Notes under the pieces: model-generated
What the model saw: the letters and a program-made list of their open reading frames with translations, nothing else
Told to the model about the DNA's origin: nothing
Database searches by the model: none
Assembly: GCA_038061835.1 (NCBI GenBank)
Contig: JBBTYJ010000003.1
Span: 1 to 19,381 of the forward strand
DNA: 19,381 nt
Direction: 5' to 3'
Origin: UBA5004 sp038061835
Lineage (GTDB): Bacteria; Patescibacteriota; Minisyncoccia; Phycocordibacterales; Zambryskibacteraceae
Shown here: positions 12,091 through 19,327 of the stretch, piece by piece
Numbering within the stretch: position 1 is the first letter of the stretch
How the letters are laid out: each line of letters opens with the position of its first letter
Made by a program: the position numbers and the translations under genes

Positions 12091-13188
12091 TTAAATCATG
12101 CGCTCAAGCGTCTTTGGGTTGGCAGAAAATTGGAAGGCGTTGTTCACAGTCACCTCTCCTCTTCTGACCAAGTCGGCCAAACATCTGTTAAGATCGATCA
12201 TTCCTTCTTCCGAACTAGTCTCAATAACGGTGTTAATCTCATGGGTGCGCATATCACGAATCAGATTAGCCACGGCGTTATTGTTGATTAAAAGCTCAAA
12301 CGCCGGCACGAGTCCGCCGGAAATGCGCGGAATAAGACGCTGGGAAAAGATACCCAAGAGAGAACCTGCCAACTGAAGACGAATCTGAGTTTGTTGATCG
12401 GCAGGGAAAGAATCGATAATACGATCTACAGTCTGACTTGCTGTATTGGTATGCAAAGTTGAAAATACCAAATGACCGGTCTCAGCCGCCGTAACCGCCG
12501 TTGATATAGTTTCCAAATCACGCATCTCACCGATCATCAAGATATCGGTATCCTGACGAGTAACCCCTTGAAGAGCAGAGTGGAAGTCCGGCGTATCAAG
12601 CTTGACTTCACGCTGATTGATAATCGCCTTTTTAGGTTCAAAAATATACTCGATAGGATCTTCGATAGTAATAATGTGTTCAAGCCGCTCAAGATTGATG
12701 GTCTCTATCATGGTAGCCAAAGTGGTTGATTTACCCACTCCCGCCGGGCCCACAACCAGGAAAAACCCTTGTTGGCGTCTGGCAAAAGTTTCGAGGATTG
12801 GCGGTAAATTAAGCTCTTCAAAACTTTTAATTTTATTGGGTACTAGTCTCATGGCAACACTGATTTTCCCAAGCGCCAGAAAAACATTGCAACGGAAACG
12901 CATTTCCGTCCCTCCAGTAGACGAGTGACCGGCATGATGACTAAAGGCAAAATTGACTTCTTTCCGGTTTTCAAATTCAGCTCTTGTTTCAGGTGAAAGG
13001 AAAAGAGAAAGAGAAAGAAGTCCCTCCATGTCCGACCGTGAAAGTACGGACATTTTTGCCAAAGGAATAAGGAGACCAGAGACACGAATAATGGGTTGTC
13101 GACCTTCTGACAGATGCAGGTCCGAAGCACCCTCTTTTCCAACGATCTCAACCAATTCGCTGATGAGCTTATCTGACGTAGTAGACAT
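12091..13188 (-). CDS. pilT: Type IV pilus retraction ATPase
   Basis: A 365-residue hexameric ATPase that powers pilus disassembly and twitching or uptake. N-terminal PAS-like domain with ASDLHLSEG, Walker A GPAGVGKST (147-155), Asp box ITIEDPIEY, Walker B ILMIGEMRD (216-224), and His box TGHLVFSTLHT. The PilT-specific AIRNLIRE region appears as AVANLIRDMRTHEI near residue 310. A loop at about 82-96 (SHHAGHSSTGGTE) is slightly longer than usual. AT-rich spacer with TATAAA lies 8 nt before the ATG. Located between the response regulator and pilC. Confidence 0.96.
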   Translation of the reverse strand: MSTTSDKLISELVEIVGKEGASDLHLSEGRQPIIRVSGLLIPLAKMSVLSRSDMEGLLSLSLFLSPETRAEFENRKEVNFAFSHHAGHSSTGGTEMRFRCNVFLALGKISVAMRLVPNKIKSFEELNLPPILETFARRQQGFFLVVGPAGVGKSTTLATMIETINLERLEHIITIEDPIEYIFEPKKAIINQREVKLDTPDFHSALQGVTRQDTDILMIGEMRDLETISTAVTAAETGHLVFSTLHTNTASQTVDRIIDSFPADQQTQIRLQLAGSLLGIFSQRLIPRISGGLVPAFELLINNNAVANLIRDMRTHEINTVIETSSEEGMIDLNRCLADLVRRGEVTVNNAFQFSANPKTLERMI

Positions 13189-13219
13189 AAGATTAATTTA
13201 TAATTTTTAATTTAAAATT

Positions 13220-13606
13220 CTAATCGTTGACATTGGCAATCTTAAAAACTTCTTCTACCACCTCGGAAGGAATACGAGTGGCTTTGACTATGTAACCCTT
13301 TATTCCAAGTTTCTTAGCTCTTTCTATTTTCTCCGGATTACTTTCATTAGTGAGCATGATAATAGATGCGTTGGGAACGAGTTTTTCTTTGCGGATAGTT
13401 CCCAAAAGTTCCAATCCGTCAATATTCGGCATGATAATATCGAGAATAAGAATGTCCGGCTTAGCATCGCCGCGTAATTTACCAAGTGCTTCATCAGCGT
13501 CGACTGCCACATCGACAACAGCTCCCTCACGTTCAAACTTTTTTCGGTACATATCAAGTAAAAACTTATCGTCATCCACTATAAGTATCGTGCATTTTTT
13601 ACTCAT
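13220..13606 (-). CDS. Stand-alone CheY-like response regulator
   Basis: A 128-residue receiver domain with no output domain. The acidic pocket is Asp11/Asp12, the phosphoacceptor Asp56 (LILDIIMP), Thr86 and Lys108 (YIVKA). It lies between pilB and pilT, as PilG/PilH-like regulators do in spirit elsewhere, and so probably tunes the pilus motors; no histidine kinase is encoded in the window. A 78-bp palindrome (13607-13684) is inserted directly in front of its ATG, removing any native leader. A TATAAT box beyond the palindrome would produce a transcript beginning at a duplicate ATGAGT. Confidence 0.95.
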   Translation of the reverse strand: MSKKCTILIVDDDKFLLDMYRKKFEREGAVVDVAVDADEALGKLRGDAKPDILILDIIMPNIDGLELLGTIRKEKLVPNASIIMLTNESNPEKIERAKKLGIKGYIVKATRIPSEVVEEVFKIANVND

Positions 13607-13684
13607 CCCGTTAGAAGTTATTGCTTATAAAGTTTATCATAATATAGTTTCTTGTCTTTCATAATATTTGTTACTTCTAACGGG
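13607..13684. repeat. Start-codon palindromic element, copy 3
   Basis: CCCGTTAGAAGT (13607-13618) and ACTTCTAACGGG (13673-13684) are 12-bp perfect inverted ends of a 78-bp element. On the minus strand ATGAGT (13685-13690) precedes and ATGAGT (13601-13606) follows it, a perfect 6-bp direct duplication that contains the start codon. Unlike copies 1 and 2 it carries an in-frame stop, so it gives a 17-codon upstream ORF instead of a fusion. Confidence 0.85.
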
Positions 13685-13696
13685 ACTCATGCTTTC

Positions 13697-13702
13697 ATTA
13701 TA
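13697..13702 (-). promoter_or_regulatory. -10 box overlapping the pilB stop codon
   Basis: TATAAT on the minus strand, 6 nt before the ATG at 13690, which starts the 17-codon ORF of the palindrome. It overlaps the pilB TAA. It may give the response regulator and pilT a promoter of their own. Confidence 0.4.
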
Positions 13703-15299
13703 GCGTATTAATTTCCTCAAAGGGAACGATTCTTTGAAAAGCCCTGAGGATTGCATCTTCTTTCATAGAAAGCATACCTTTGGCGCGTGTTACTTTATAA
13801 AGTTCTATTTCGGTCGGGTTTTTGAGAATGACTGATTCGATATCTTTGTCCATCTCCATAACTTCAATCACAGCCACACGGCCGGATGTACCATTTAGAC
13901 ATGTCGGTGTTTGCTCTATAGCATAGACTTCTTTACCAAAAATAAGTTGATTTTTAAACTCCGAAGGCAGATCTTCAAATTGTTTGTCAATCATCATCTT
14001 GATGGAATCTTTCACAGCCATTGGCCTGCCGCCATTGGGACAAAGTTTACGTACTAATCGCTGGGCCATAGAAAGCACAAGTGTGGGAGCTATGAGGTAC
14101 GGATCAACACCCATGTCTATCAGTCGAGGAATAGCGCCCAACGCGTTGTTGGTATGGAGGGTAGAAAATACAAGATGCCCGGTCAACGCCGCTTGAATTG
14201 CCAGATGCGCCGTCTCTTTATCTCGAATTTCACCCACCATGATAATGTCGGGGTCTTGACGCAAAGTTGTGCGCAAACCGGTGGCAAATGTGTAATCTAT
14301 CTCCGGATGGATTTGGGATTGCGAAACCCCGTCCATGCTGTATTCAACCGGATCTTCCAACGAAAGCACATTTTTGTGATCTCGGTCCACTTCCTTTAAC
14401 ATCGCATAGAGAGTGGTTGATTTACCCGAACCGGTCGGTCCTGTGATCAAAATCATTCCGTAAGGACGCTTAATCGCTTTTCTGATTAACTCTAAATTGT
14501 TCTTCGAAAAACCCATATCATCAAGAGTTCTTAAGCCTTGAGACTGATCCAGAATACGCATCTCCACTTTTTCACCATAATAGGTCGGAAAAGTGGAGAC
14601 GCGTAAATCAATTTTATTGTCGCCCACTTTGGTAGAAAATCGTCCATCCTGTGGTTTGCGCTTTTCATCTAAACGCATATTTGAAAGAATTTTGATACGG
14701 GCAACCACTGCTGAATGAACCTTGAGAGGCAAAATGAGCGAAGTGTTGAGTGTGCCATCAACACGAAAACGTATCCTGACGTTATCGTGTGTCGGTTCAA
14801 TGTGAATATCGGAAGCCCTACCCTCGGAGGCGTAATTCAAAATAGTTGCAACTATTTTGGTAACAGGAGCATCTTCTACAATCGTGGTATCTGATAAATT
14901 TTGCTTTTCCTCTTTTTTGTTATCTTTCGCTTCCAAGGGAGCCGCGGCAGAAAGTTCCGACTCAAGTTCGGAAAGTGCCTTGGTCACTTCACCAGAAAGA
15001 CCTTTATATTTTTCCATTATCGCAGCAAAATCATTTTCACTGATGAGAAAGAGTTTGTACGGCATACCGATACGCGCAGAAATAAAGTTAAGGGCATCAC
15101 GAGCTTCCAAATCATTCGGATTTATCGCGCCCACTTCCAAAACGCCGTCTTTAACACCTATAGGTACCACTCGATAGTGTTCGACCGATTCTTGAGGAAT
15201 ATATTCGAGAGTCTTACCGGAAATTTCTATATCTTTAAGACTTCTTGTTGGAATAACGGGAGCCGACTCCTTCCTCTTATTATGAACGGAACTAGCCAT
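13698..15299 (-). CDS. pilB: Type IV pilus extension ATPase
   Basis: A 533-residue GspE/PilB-type ATPase that drives pilin polymerisation. N-terminal MshEN-like domain (about 15-110), a charged linker, ASDIHIEP, Walker A GPTGSGKST (287-295), Asp box LSLEDPVEYSMDGVSQSQI, Walker B IIMVGEIRD (352-360), His box TGHLVFSTLHTNN. The zinc module that usually has two CxxC pairs is reduced to CPNG (Cys420) and CLNG (Cys467), so zinc binding is unlikely. I use the ATG at 15297-15299, 4 nt after the upstream stop; an in-frame TTG at 15344 would overlap the upstream gene by 41 nt. Its stop overlaps a TATAAT box. Confidence 0.96.
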   Translation of the reverse strand: MASSVHNKRKESAPVIPTRSLKDIEISGKTLEYIPQESVEHYRVVPIGVKDGVLEVGAINPNDLEARDALNFISARIGMPYKLFLISENDFAAIMEKYKGLSGEVTKALSELESELSAAAPLEAKDNKKEEKQNLSDTTIVEDAPVTKIVATILNYASEGRASDIHIEPTHDNVRIRFRVDGTLNTSLILPLKVHSAVVARIKILSNMRLDEKRKPQDGRFSTKVGDNKIDLRVSTFPTYYGEKVEMRILDQSQGLRTLDDMGFSKNNLELIRKAIKRPYGMILITGPTGSGKSTTLYAMLKEVDRDHKNVLSLEDPVEYSMDGVSQSQIHPEIDYTFATGLRTTLRQDPDIIMVGEIRDKETAHLAIQAALTGHLVFSTLHTNNALGAIPRLIDMGVDPYLIAPTLVLSMAQRLVRKLCPNGGRPMAVKDSIKMMIDKQFEDLPSEFKNQLIFGKEVYAIEQTPTCLNGTSGRVAVIEVMEMDKDIESVILKNPTEIELYKVTRAKGMLSMKEDAILRAFQRIVPFEEINTL

Positions 15300-15303
15300 C
15301 ACT

Positions 15304-15597
15304 TTAATCTCGGCCAATAATATTGAACGGATTTGGTCTGCCAACGGGTTGGGACGGTATGTCGGTACTGAAATCAGTTAATAAAAGGAAACCCACAGAG
15401 GAAAATATACTCTGATTGAGAGTGACCGCCTGAAGTTTTTCCCGCATAATTATAAGATCATCTCCGATACTGGAAGCCGGCACTTCTGATGGTATTGCGA
15501 TCGTATTCGATTTGAAAAAGAAATTGTACAAAAACATCGCTACGATAAAGATGATGATTATTGCTAGCGTTCCTTTGTTATTTTTAAGTGTATCCAT
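15304..15597 (-). CDS. Small PilP-like anchored protein of the pilus operon
   Basis: A 97-residue protein with an N-terminal membrane anchor (about 10-27), a helical stretch IGDDLIIMREKLQAVTLN, and a C-terminal tail PVGRPNPFNIIG (84-95). Position after pilO and the Arg-Pro-Asn-Pro-Phe ending recall the proline-rich docking tail of PilP, which binds secretin or neighbours in didermic bacteria; that comparison is inference. Genes of this size and tail recur, as I recall, between pilO and pilB in Patescibacteria. Probably part of the PilN-PilO alignment complex. Confidence 0.7.
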   Translation of the reverse strand: MDTLKNNKGTLAIIIIFIVAMFLYNFFFKSNTIAIPSEVPASSIGDDLIIMREKLQAVTLNQSIFSSVGFLLLTDFSTDIPSQPVGRPNPFNIIGRD

Positions 15598-15609
15598 ATT
15601 TATATCTAA

Positions 15610-16152
15610 CTATTTTAACCAATACGTCTCGACTGCTACTTTATACTCATAAAGACCGGATTCATTGGCCTTAAACGAGACAGATTTAATATCCATAATA
15701 CGCAAACTCTTTTCTATGTCAGGCAGTAGACGTATAAAATTAGCGTAACTTGAGACAAACTCCAAAGATACCAAGGCCTTTTTATAAACTTTGGTCTGTT
15801 CCGGTAAAACGACTAAATCTGCTCCCTCAGCTATTTCCTCTTCCACCTTAATGCTGTCGAGAGAAATACTGTAACGCGAGGCCATCGAATCAAGATCCAT
15901 GGCCAACCGCACAGTGTCAATATTATCTGGCAAAACTTTATTGATACGTTCAATCTCTTCTACGGGAAGGGTTTCGTAGGCAGCGTGCAAACGATCTCTT
16001 AACTCAACTATAGCGGCCACATTTTGCAACACATTCTTATACTCACTGGAGAGAGCATGTAACATCTTTACCTCTTGATATTGACCATTAGTAAAAGTGT
16101 AAAAAAGACCGATTGATAGGATAAGCAAAACGATGGCGGTGTTATTTTTCAT
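15610..16152 (-). CDS. pilO: Type IV pilus alignment protein PilO-like
   Basis: A 180-residue bitopic protein: membrane helix at about 5-20, a coiled-coil segment (about 26-65) and a ferredoxin-like C-terminal domain with LVSLEFVSSYANFIRLLPDIEKSLRIMDI, the pattern of PilO. It starts one base after the pilN stop, so the two are coupled, consistent with the PilN-PilO heterodimer that links PilM to the rest of the machine. Confidence 0.85.
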   Translation of the reverse strand: MKNNTAIVLLILSIGLFYTFTNGQYQEVKMLHALSSEYKNVLQNVAAIVELRDRLHAAYETLPVEEIERINKVLPDNIDTVRLAMDLDSMASRYSISLDSIKVEEEIAEGADLVVLPEQTKVYKKALVSLEFVSSYANFIRLLPDIEKSLRIMDIKSVSFKANESGLYEYKVAVETYWLK

Positions 16153-16153
16153 G

Positions 16154-16840
16154 TTAGTGTGATGTGGGTGTGGCAGTCTGCGACGTGCTCGTCGAGCTTG
16201 TGCTGGTGGCTACGGAACCTGTTGGTACGATAGGAGGAATACCGATTCGTTCGGCTTCCCTCAGATACAATGTCAGAGCGGGATCGAGAATCGTCTTTAA
16301 AGAGAAAATGACGTCCCCCTTCTCATTCAGACTAAGATTGGAAAAAATTGAGTTTTTAAAATACTGGCTCTTATTGAGAACATCGGCTTGGAAAGCAAGT
16401 GTGGCATATCCTCGCGCCTCACCCAATATTGAAAGCTCAAGACCCTGAGGAGTCTTTAAAAAATTAAAATCGGTAAAACGTACAGTCTTTGGAGTGGAAA
16501 TTTCAAGAAATTTGAACAAGGGAGAAAGAATTAGATGTTGAGCGATTAATTCTTGAGATGAGACAATGCGATTGTCCAAACGAGTCAACTCGCTAATAAC
16601 CTCCGGCTGAAGTGTCAAGCGCGCATTTTCCAAATCAGCACCCATTTGTTCGATGCTATATTTGAGATAAAACTTGTACCCAAATACTCCTAAAGCTAGG
16701 AGAACTGATACGCTGAAAACAATGAGAGACAAGAAATAAAATAAACCCCTGTCTCGCGACTTCTGTCTTATAGAAGTACCGGACATAACCGAAGTGATTG
16801 GTCCCTTAGGAATAAAAGAGGATTGAAATTTCGGATCCAT
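16154..16840 (-). CDS. pilN: Type IV pilus alignment protein PilN-like
   Basis: A 228-residue bitopic protein with a 31-residue cytoplasmic N-terminus (the part that docks into PilM in known systems), a membrane helix at about 32-56, a coiled coil and a PilN-like alpha/beta domain. The last 25 residues are a Ser/Thr-rich low-complexity tail (VATSTSSTSTSQTATPTSH), probably extracytoplasmic and unusual for PilN. A TATAAT box lies 8 nt before the ATG (16849-16854), so pilN may also be transcribed separately from pilM. Confidence 0.82.
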   Translation of the reverse strand: MDPKFQSSFIPKGPITSVMSGTSIRQKSRDRGLFYFLSLIVFSVSVLLALGVFGYKFYLKYSIEQMGADLENARLTLQPEVISELTRLDNRIVSSQELIAQHLILSPLFKFLEISTPKTVRFTDFNFLKTPQGLELSILGEARGYATLAFQADVLNKSQYFKNSIFSNLSLNEKGDVIFSLKTILDPALTLYLREAERIGIPPIVPTGSVATSTSSTSTSQTATPTSH

Positions 16841-16848
16841 TTGAATAA

Positions 16849-16854
16849 ATTATA
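16849..16854 (-). promoter_or_regulatory. -10 box upstream of pilN
   Basis: TATAAT on the minus strand, 8 nt before the pilN ATG. It would give a leader of one or two bases. It lies in the 78-bp pilM-pilN spacer. Confidence 0.45.
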
Positions 16855-16894
16855 CAATAGAAAGCAGTTTACCAGTACTCGCAAGTGTTTATAA

Positions 16895-16910
16895 CTTGCC
16901 TGCCGGCAAG
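16895..16910. repeat. Short GC-rich palindrome in pilM-pilN spacer
   Basis: CTTGCC (16895-16900), TGCC, GGCAAG (16905-16910) form a hairpin with the TGCCGGCA core also found in pilD (9206-9247) and near tRNA-Ser (19278-19297). It follows the pilM stop closely and lacks a U-run. Confidence 0.65.
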
Positions 16911-16918
16911 ACGGACCA

Positions 16919-18061
16919 CTAATCCTCCTCTGCCAGCTTGCGTAGAGCAAGACCGATGGCCACGGCAAATTCCGGACCAGTTTCCTTAAGAATATTCTCG
17001 AGAAAGGCCGGCGCGGAGACTTTATTAAACGGATCGGCCAATACCACATCTGTCTTAAAATTATTTTTTGCCAGATCAGCAAACCCCTTTAGAGTAGAGC
17101 CGCCTCCGACCAATACTATCTTCGAAATAGTTTTGTTGTATTTCTTTTCAAACGAGAGCAACACAGTGTTAACTTCGGCAAAAATATAATCGAGGGACAA
17201 AAGAATAACATCGGTCAAATTCTTGTTATCACCCACTACTCCCGTCTGACGCTTCATCACTTCCGCACGCTCCATGGAAAGTCCGAGAGATTTTGAAATA
17301 GTTAAAGTAATGTCTTGAGAACCACGATTGACAGTGTGAGAGAAACGAACAACTCCGCGCTCTACGACATAAAGTTTGGTTGAAGCGGCTCCCACATCCA
17401 TAATCATCACCGGTCGAAGCGCTTCATCAAGCACCGCGCGCATGGTACTGAATATTTCAATTTCAAAGAAACCAACCTCTAATCCACTCTTGGCTACGAT
17501 ATCTTGATAACGAACAACTGTTTCGTTGTGGATGGCGACAATCAAAACATCAGTCTTGGCAAATGCCGGTGGAGTCTTGGTTCCTTGACCAACGGCAGAA
17601 CGTTCTTCCACAACAAGATCTTGCAAATCTTCCTCCCGCACTTCGCTTTTGGGGATAACAGACCAATCAAGCATCACTTCGGAAATGGGAACCGGAATAT
17701 ATTTACGCGCTTCAAGTGGCACCATCACCGCCAGTTGTTTAAGACCGACGTCCGGCATCTCGATCACCGACATCAAGGAAGAAGCAAACGGAATAGAGAT
17801 GCCGTATTTTTTGGTGGTGATATTAACCTCCTTTTCTTTCATCAAATCAATAAGCGCTTGAGCGATTTTATCCGTCGCCAGATTGACCGCCTGACCCACA
17901 CCAAGACCAGCATAAGGGCCCAGGGCCAATTCTCCATACGTCTCCAAAACGGCCTGGCCGTTTTTCTTTTTTATCTGCACTATTTTAATAGCCGAGGAAC
18001 CGGTATCGATGCCCAAAGCCGAGCTTTCGTCTTGACTGAACAGTTTAGAAAAGAATGCCAT
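16919..18061 (-). CDS. pilM: Type IV pilus actin-like ATP-binding protein
   Basis: A 380-residue actin-like cytoplasmic protein that binds the PilN N-terminus and organises the inner-membrane pilus complex. The phosphate-1 motif is LGIDTGSSAIKIVQ (17-29), the second phosphate loop MDVGAASTKLYVVERG, and the adenosine motif ILVGG-like IVLVGGGSTLKGFADL; an SHS2 domain sits between. First gene of the pilus operon. Only 26 bp separate its ATG from that of the divergent ComF gene; a TATTAT lies 7 nt upstream, so the transcript is probably leaderless. Confidence 0.95.
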   Translation of the reverse strand: MAFFSKLFSQDESSALGIDTGSSAIKIVQIKKKNGQAVLETYGELALGPYAGLGVGQAVNLATDKIAQALIDLMKEKEVNITTKKYGISIPFASSLMSVIEMPDVGLKQLAVMVPLEARKYIPVPISEVMLDWSVIPKSEVREEDLQDLVVEERSAVGQGTKTPPAFAKTDVLIVAIHNETVVRYQDIVAKSGLEVGFFEIEIFSTMRAVLDEALRPVMIMDVGAASTKLYVVERGVVRFSHTVNRGSQDITLTISKSLGLSMERAEVMKRQTGVVGDNKNLTDVILLSLDYIFAEVNTVLLSFEKKYNKTISKIVLVGGGSTLKGFADLAKNNFKTDVVLADPFNKVSAPAFLENILKETGPEFAVAIGLALRKLAEED

Positions 18062-18087
18062 GTGTTTTATAATATCATAATATTCTC
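18062..18087. promoter_or_regulatory. 26-bp divergent promoter region (pilM / comF-like)
   Basis: The interval is almost wholly A/T. On the plus strand CATAAT (18076-18081) ends 6 nt before the ComF ATG; on the minus strand TATTAT ends 7 nt before the pilM ATG. Both -10 boxes fit only if the mRNAs start at or next to the AUG; any -35 contacts would fall in the opposite gene. Confidence 0.5.
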
Positions 18088-18768
18088 ATGTATCTTCTAT
18101 CCTATCTCAGAGAATTGTTCGTTGACTTTCTTTTTCCAAAAAGCGCAAAGATTTTGGAACTTGAGGCCCTCTCTACCGATTATTTGCTCGATGTCCTTCC
18201 GCCAGCCGAAAATTTAAAAGACAAATATACCTGGGCTCTTTTTAATTACAATCACCCTCTTGTAAAAGAAGTGGTTTGGGAGATTAAATACAAGGGCAAT
18301 CCTCAAATAGCCCGAAAAATCGGAGTAATTCTGTTTGATCACATCAGACAAGAACTCCTGGATCTCGCCATCTTCGAGAAATGGGATAAATCGACATCGT
18401 CTGACCGGCGGCCGATACTCTTGCCGATGCCCATTTCAGACAAACGCAGGTTCGAACGAGGATGGAATCAGGCTGAACTTTTGGTCAAAGAAATAATGGT
18501 CCATGATCGAGATAAAATATTTAAATACTTACCAAAACAACTTGTTAAATATCGTCATACCGAAAGTCAAACTACAACGGCATCCAGAAATGAACGCCTG
18601 AAAAATATTGTCGATTCAATGAAAATTTTAAACCCGTCATCCGTGGCGGGAGCATGCGTCATCATTTTAGACGACGTAACAACTACCGGTGCCACCTTCG
18701 CCGAAGCGCGACGCGCTTTGCGCGCCGCCGGTGCGAGAAAAATTTTATGTATAGCCGTTGCGCATTAA
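18088..18768 (+). CDS. comF: ComF family phosphoribosyltransferase-like protein
   Basis: A 226-residue ComF/GntX homologue, a PRTase-fold protein needed for DNA uptake in competent bacteria, with an unknown biochemical role. The PRPP-binding loop VIILDDVTTTGAT (191-203) and the signatures IKYKGN (66-71), LLPMPIS and RRFERGWNQAE (120-130) are clear. The usual N-terminal zinc ribbon is missing: the segment LFPKSAKILELEAL (15-28) has no cysteines. ComF acts with type IV pili in competence, so its divergence from pilM is suggestive. The ATG is 6 nt after a CATAAT box. Confidence 0.88.
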   Translation: MYLLSYLRELFVDFLFPKSAKILELEALSTDYLLDVLPPAENLKDKYTWALFNYNHPLVKEVVWEIKYKGNPQIARKIGVILFDHIRQELLDLAIFEKWDKSTSSDRRPILLPMPISDKRRFERGWNQAELLVKEIMVHDRDKIFKYLPKQLVKYRHTESQTTTASRNERLKNIVDSMKILNPSSVAGACVIILDDVTTTGATFAEARRALRAAGARKILCIAVAH

Positions 18769-18785
18769 CCCCGACCGACGCAAGA

Positions 18786-19190
18786 CTAACGAGTACGAAG
18801 AAGAGTATTGACTAGTACCACTCCTGCAATCTTGTAGTTTGCCCACTCGGGTGCCGGTACCTCGCCTTCAGGCTTAAGAGTGCCTGTGACAGCAATGGTA
18901 TCTTCGGCCTTGAGATCGGAATTAGCGTCTTGGATACGGCTAATATCGAGAGCGTAATGGAGACCGTCGCGGCTTCTCACGCCAAGAGCGCAGGTATCGC
19001 TTGAAGGAGTGCCTTCTTTGAGCGGTAGACAACTGAAGTTGCCGGTAATGGTAATCATTCCGTCAATCTCATCATTCACCACTTTGTCCCAACCCTTAAA
19101 TAAGAGGAGACCAAAAATAATAAAAGCGGCGAGCACGACGAGCCAAATAGCATTCTTTTTGAAAAGATTTTCGTTTCCTGAATCGTTCAT
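18786..19190 (-). CDS. Small membrane-anchored protein, possible OB-fold
   Basis: A 134-residue protein: a short cytoplasmic N-terminus, one membrane helix (about 14-31) and an extracytoplasmic beta-rich domain with ITITGNFSCLPLK, GLHYALDIS and DTIAVTGTLKPEGE. Alternating strands with the VTG turn resemble small OB-fold domains, but no family can be named with confidence. Cys54 and Cys67 may form a disulfide. It converges with the comF gene (17 nt between stops). A promoter with -35 and -10 lies at 19200-19227. Confidence 0.7.
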   Translation of the reverse strand: MNDSGNENLFKKNAIWLVVLAAFIIFGLLLFKGWDKVVNDEIDGMITITGNFSCLPLKEGTPSSDTCALGVRSRDGLHYALDISRIQDANSDLKAEDTIAVTGTLKPEGEVPAPEWANYKIAGVVLVNTLLRTR

Positions 19191-19199
19191 ATGATAAGC

Positions 19200-19227
19200 A
19201 TTATATCAATACCTTGTTATTCGGCAA
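19200..19227 (-). promoter_or_regulatory. Promoter of the 134-residue anchored protein
   Basis: On the minus strand TTGCCG (19222-19227), 16 nt, TATAAT (19200-19205), 9 nt, ATG at 19190. The mRNA leader would be about two bases. Confidence 0.55.
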
Positions 19228-19269
19228 GTTATTAGAAAAAACACCATAAATATGTTATTTTTAAGTTTC

Positions 19270-19305
19270 TTGGAGACCTGCCCGCCGGCAGGCAGGCGTG
19301 GCTGA
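19270..19305 (+). pseudogene. tRNA-Ser 5' remnant split by a 20-bp repeat
   Basis: TTGGAGAC (19270-19277) and GTGGCTGA (19298-19305) together equal the first part of the tRNA-Ser gene at 19326-19341. They are separated by exactly 20 bp, CTGCCCGCCGGCAGGCAGGC (19278-19297), which belongs to the GCCGGCA palindromic repeat type. This looks like a duplicated tRNA fragment into which the repeat inserted. Confidence 0.55.
19278..19297. repeat. GC-rich palindromic repeat, tRNA-Ser leader copy
   Basis: CTGCCCGCCGGCAGGCAGGC contains CTGCC/GGCAG inverted arms around the GCCGGC core. Its edges are defined by the interrupted tRNA-Ser remnant. Confidence 0.7.
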
Positions 19306-19327
19306 AATACTCAGCCACTTCCAGATT

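Noticed and set aside
15300..15344. Upstream TTG start of pilB overlapping the previous gene
   Set aside because: An ATG 4 nt after the upstream stop is more natural; the TTG would require a 41-nt overlap.
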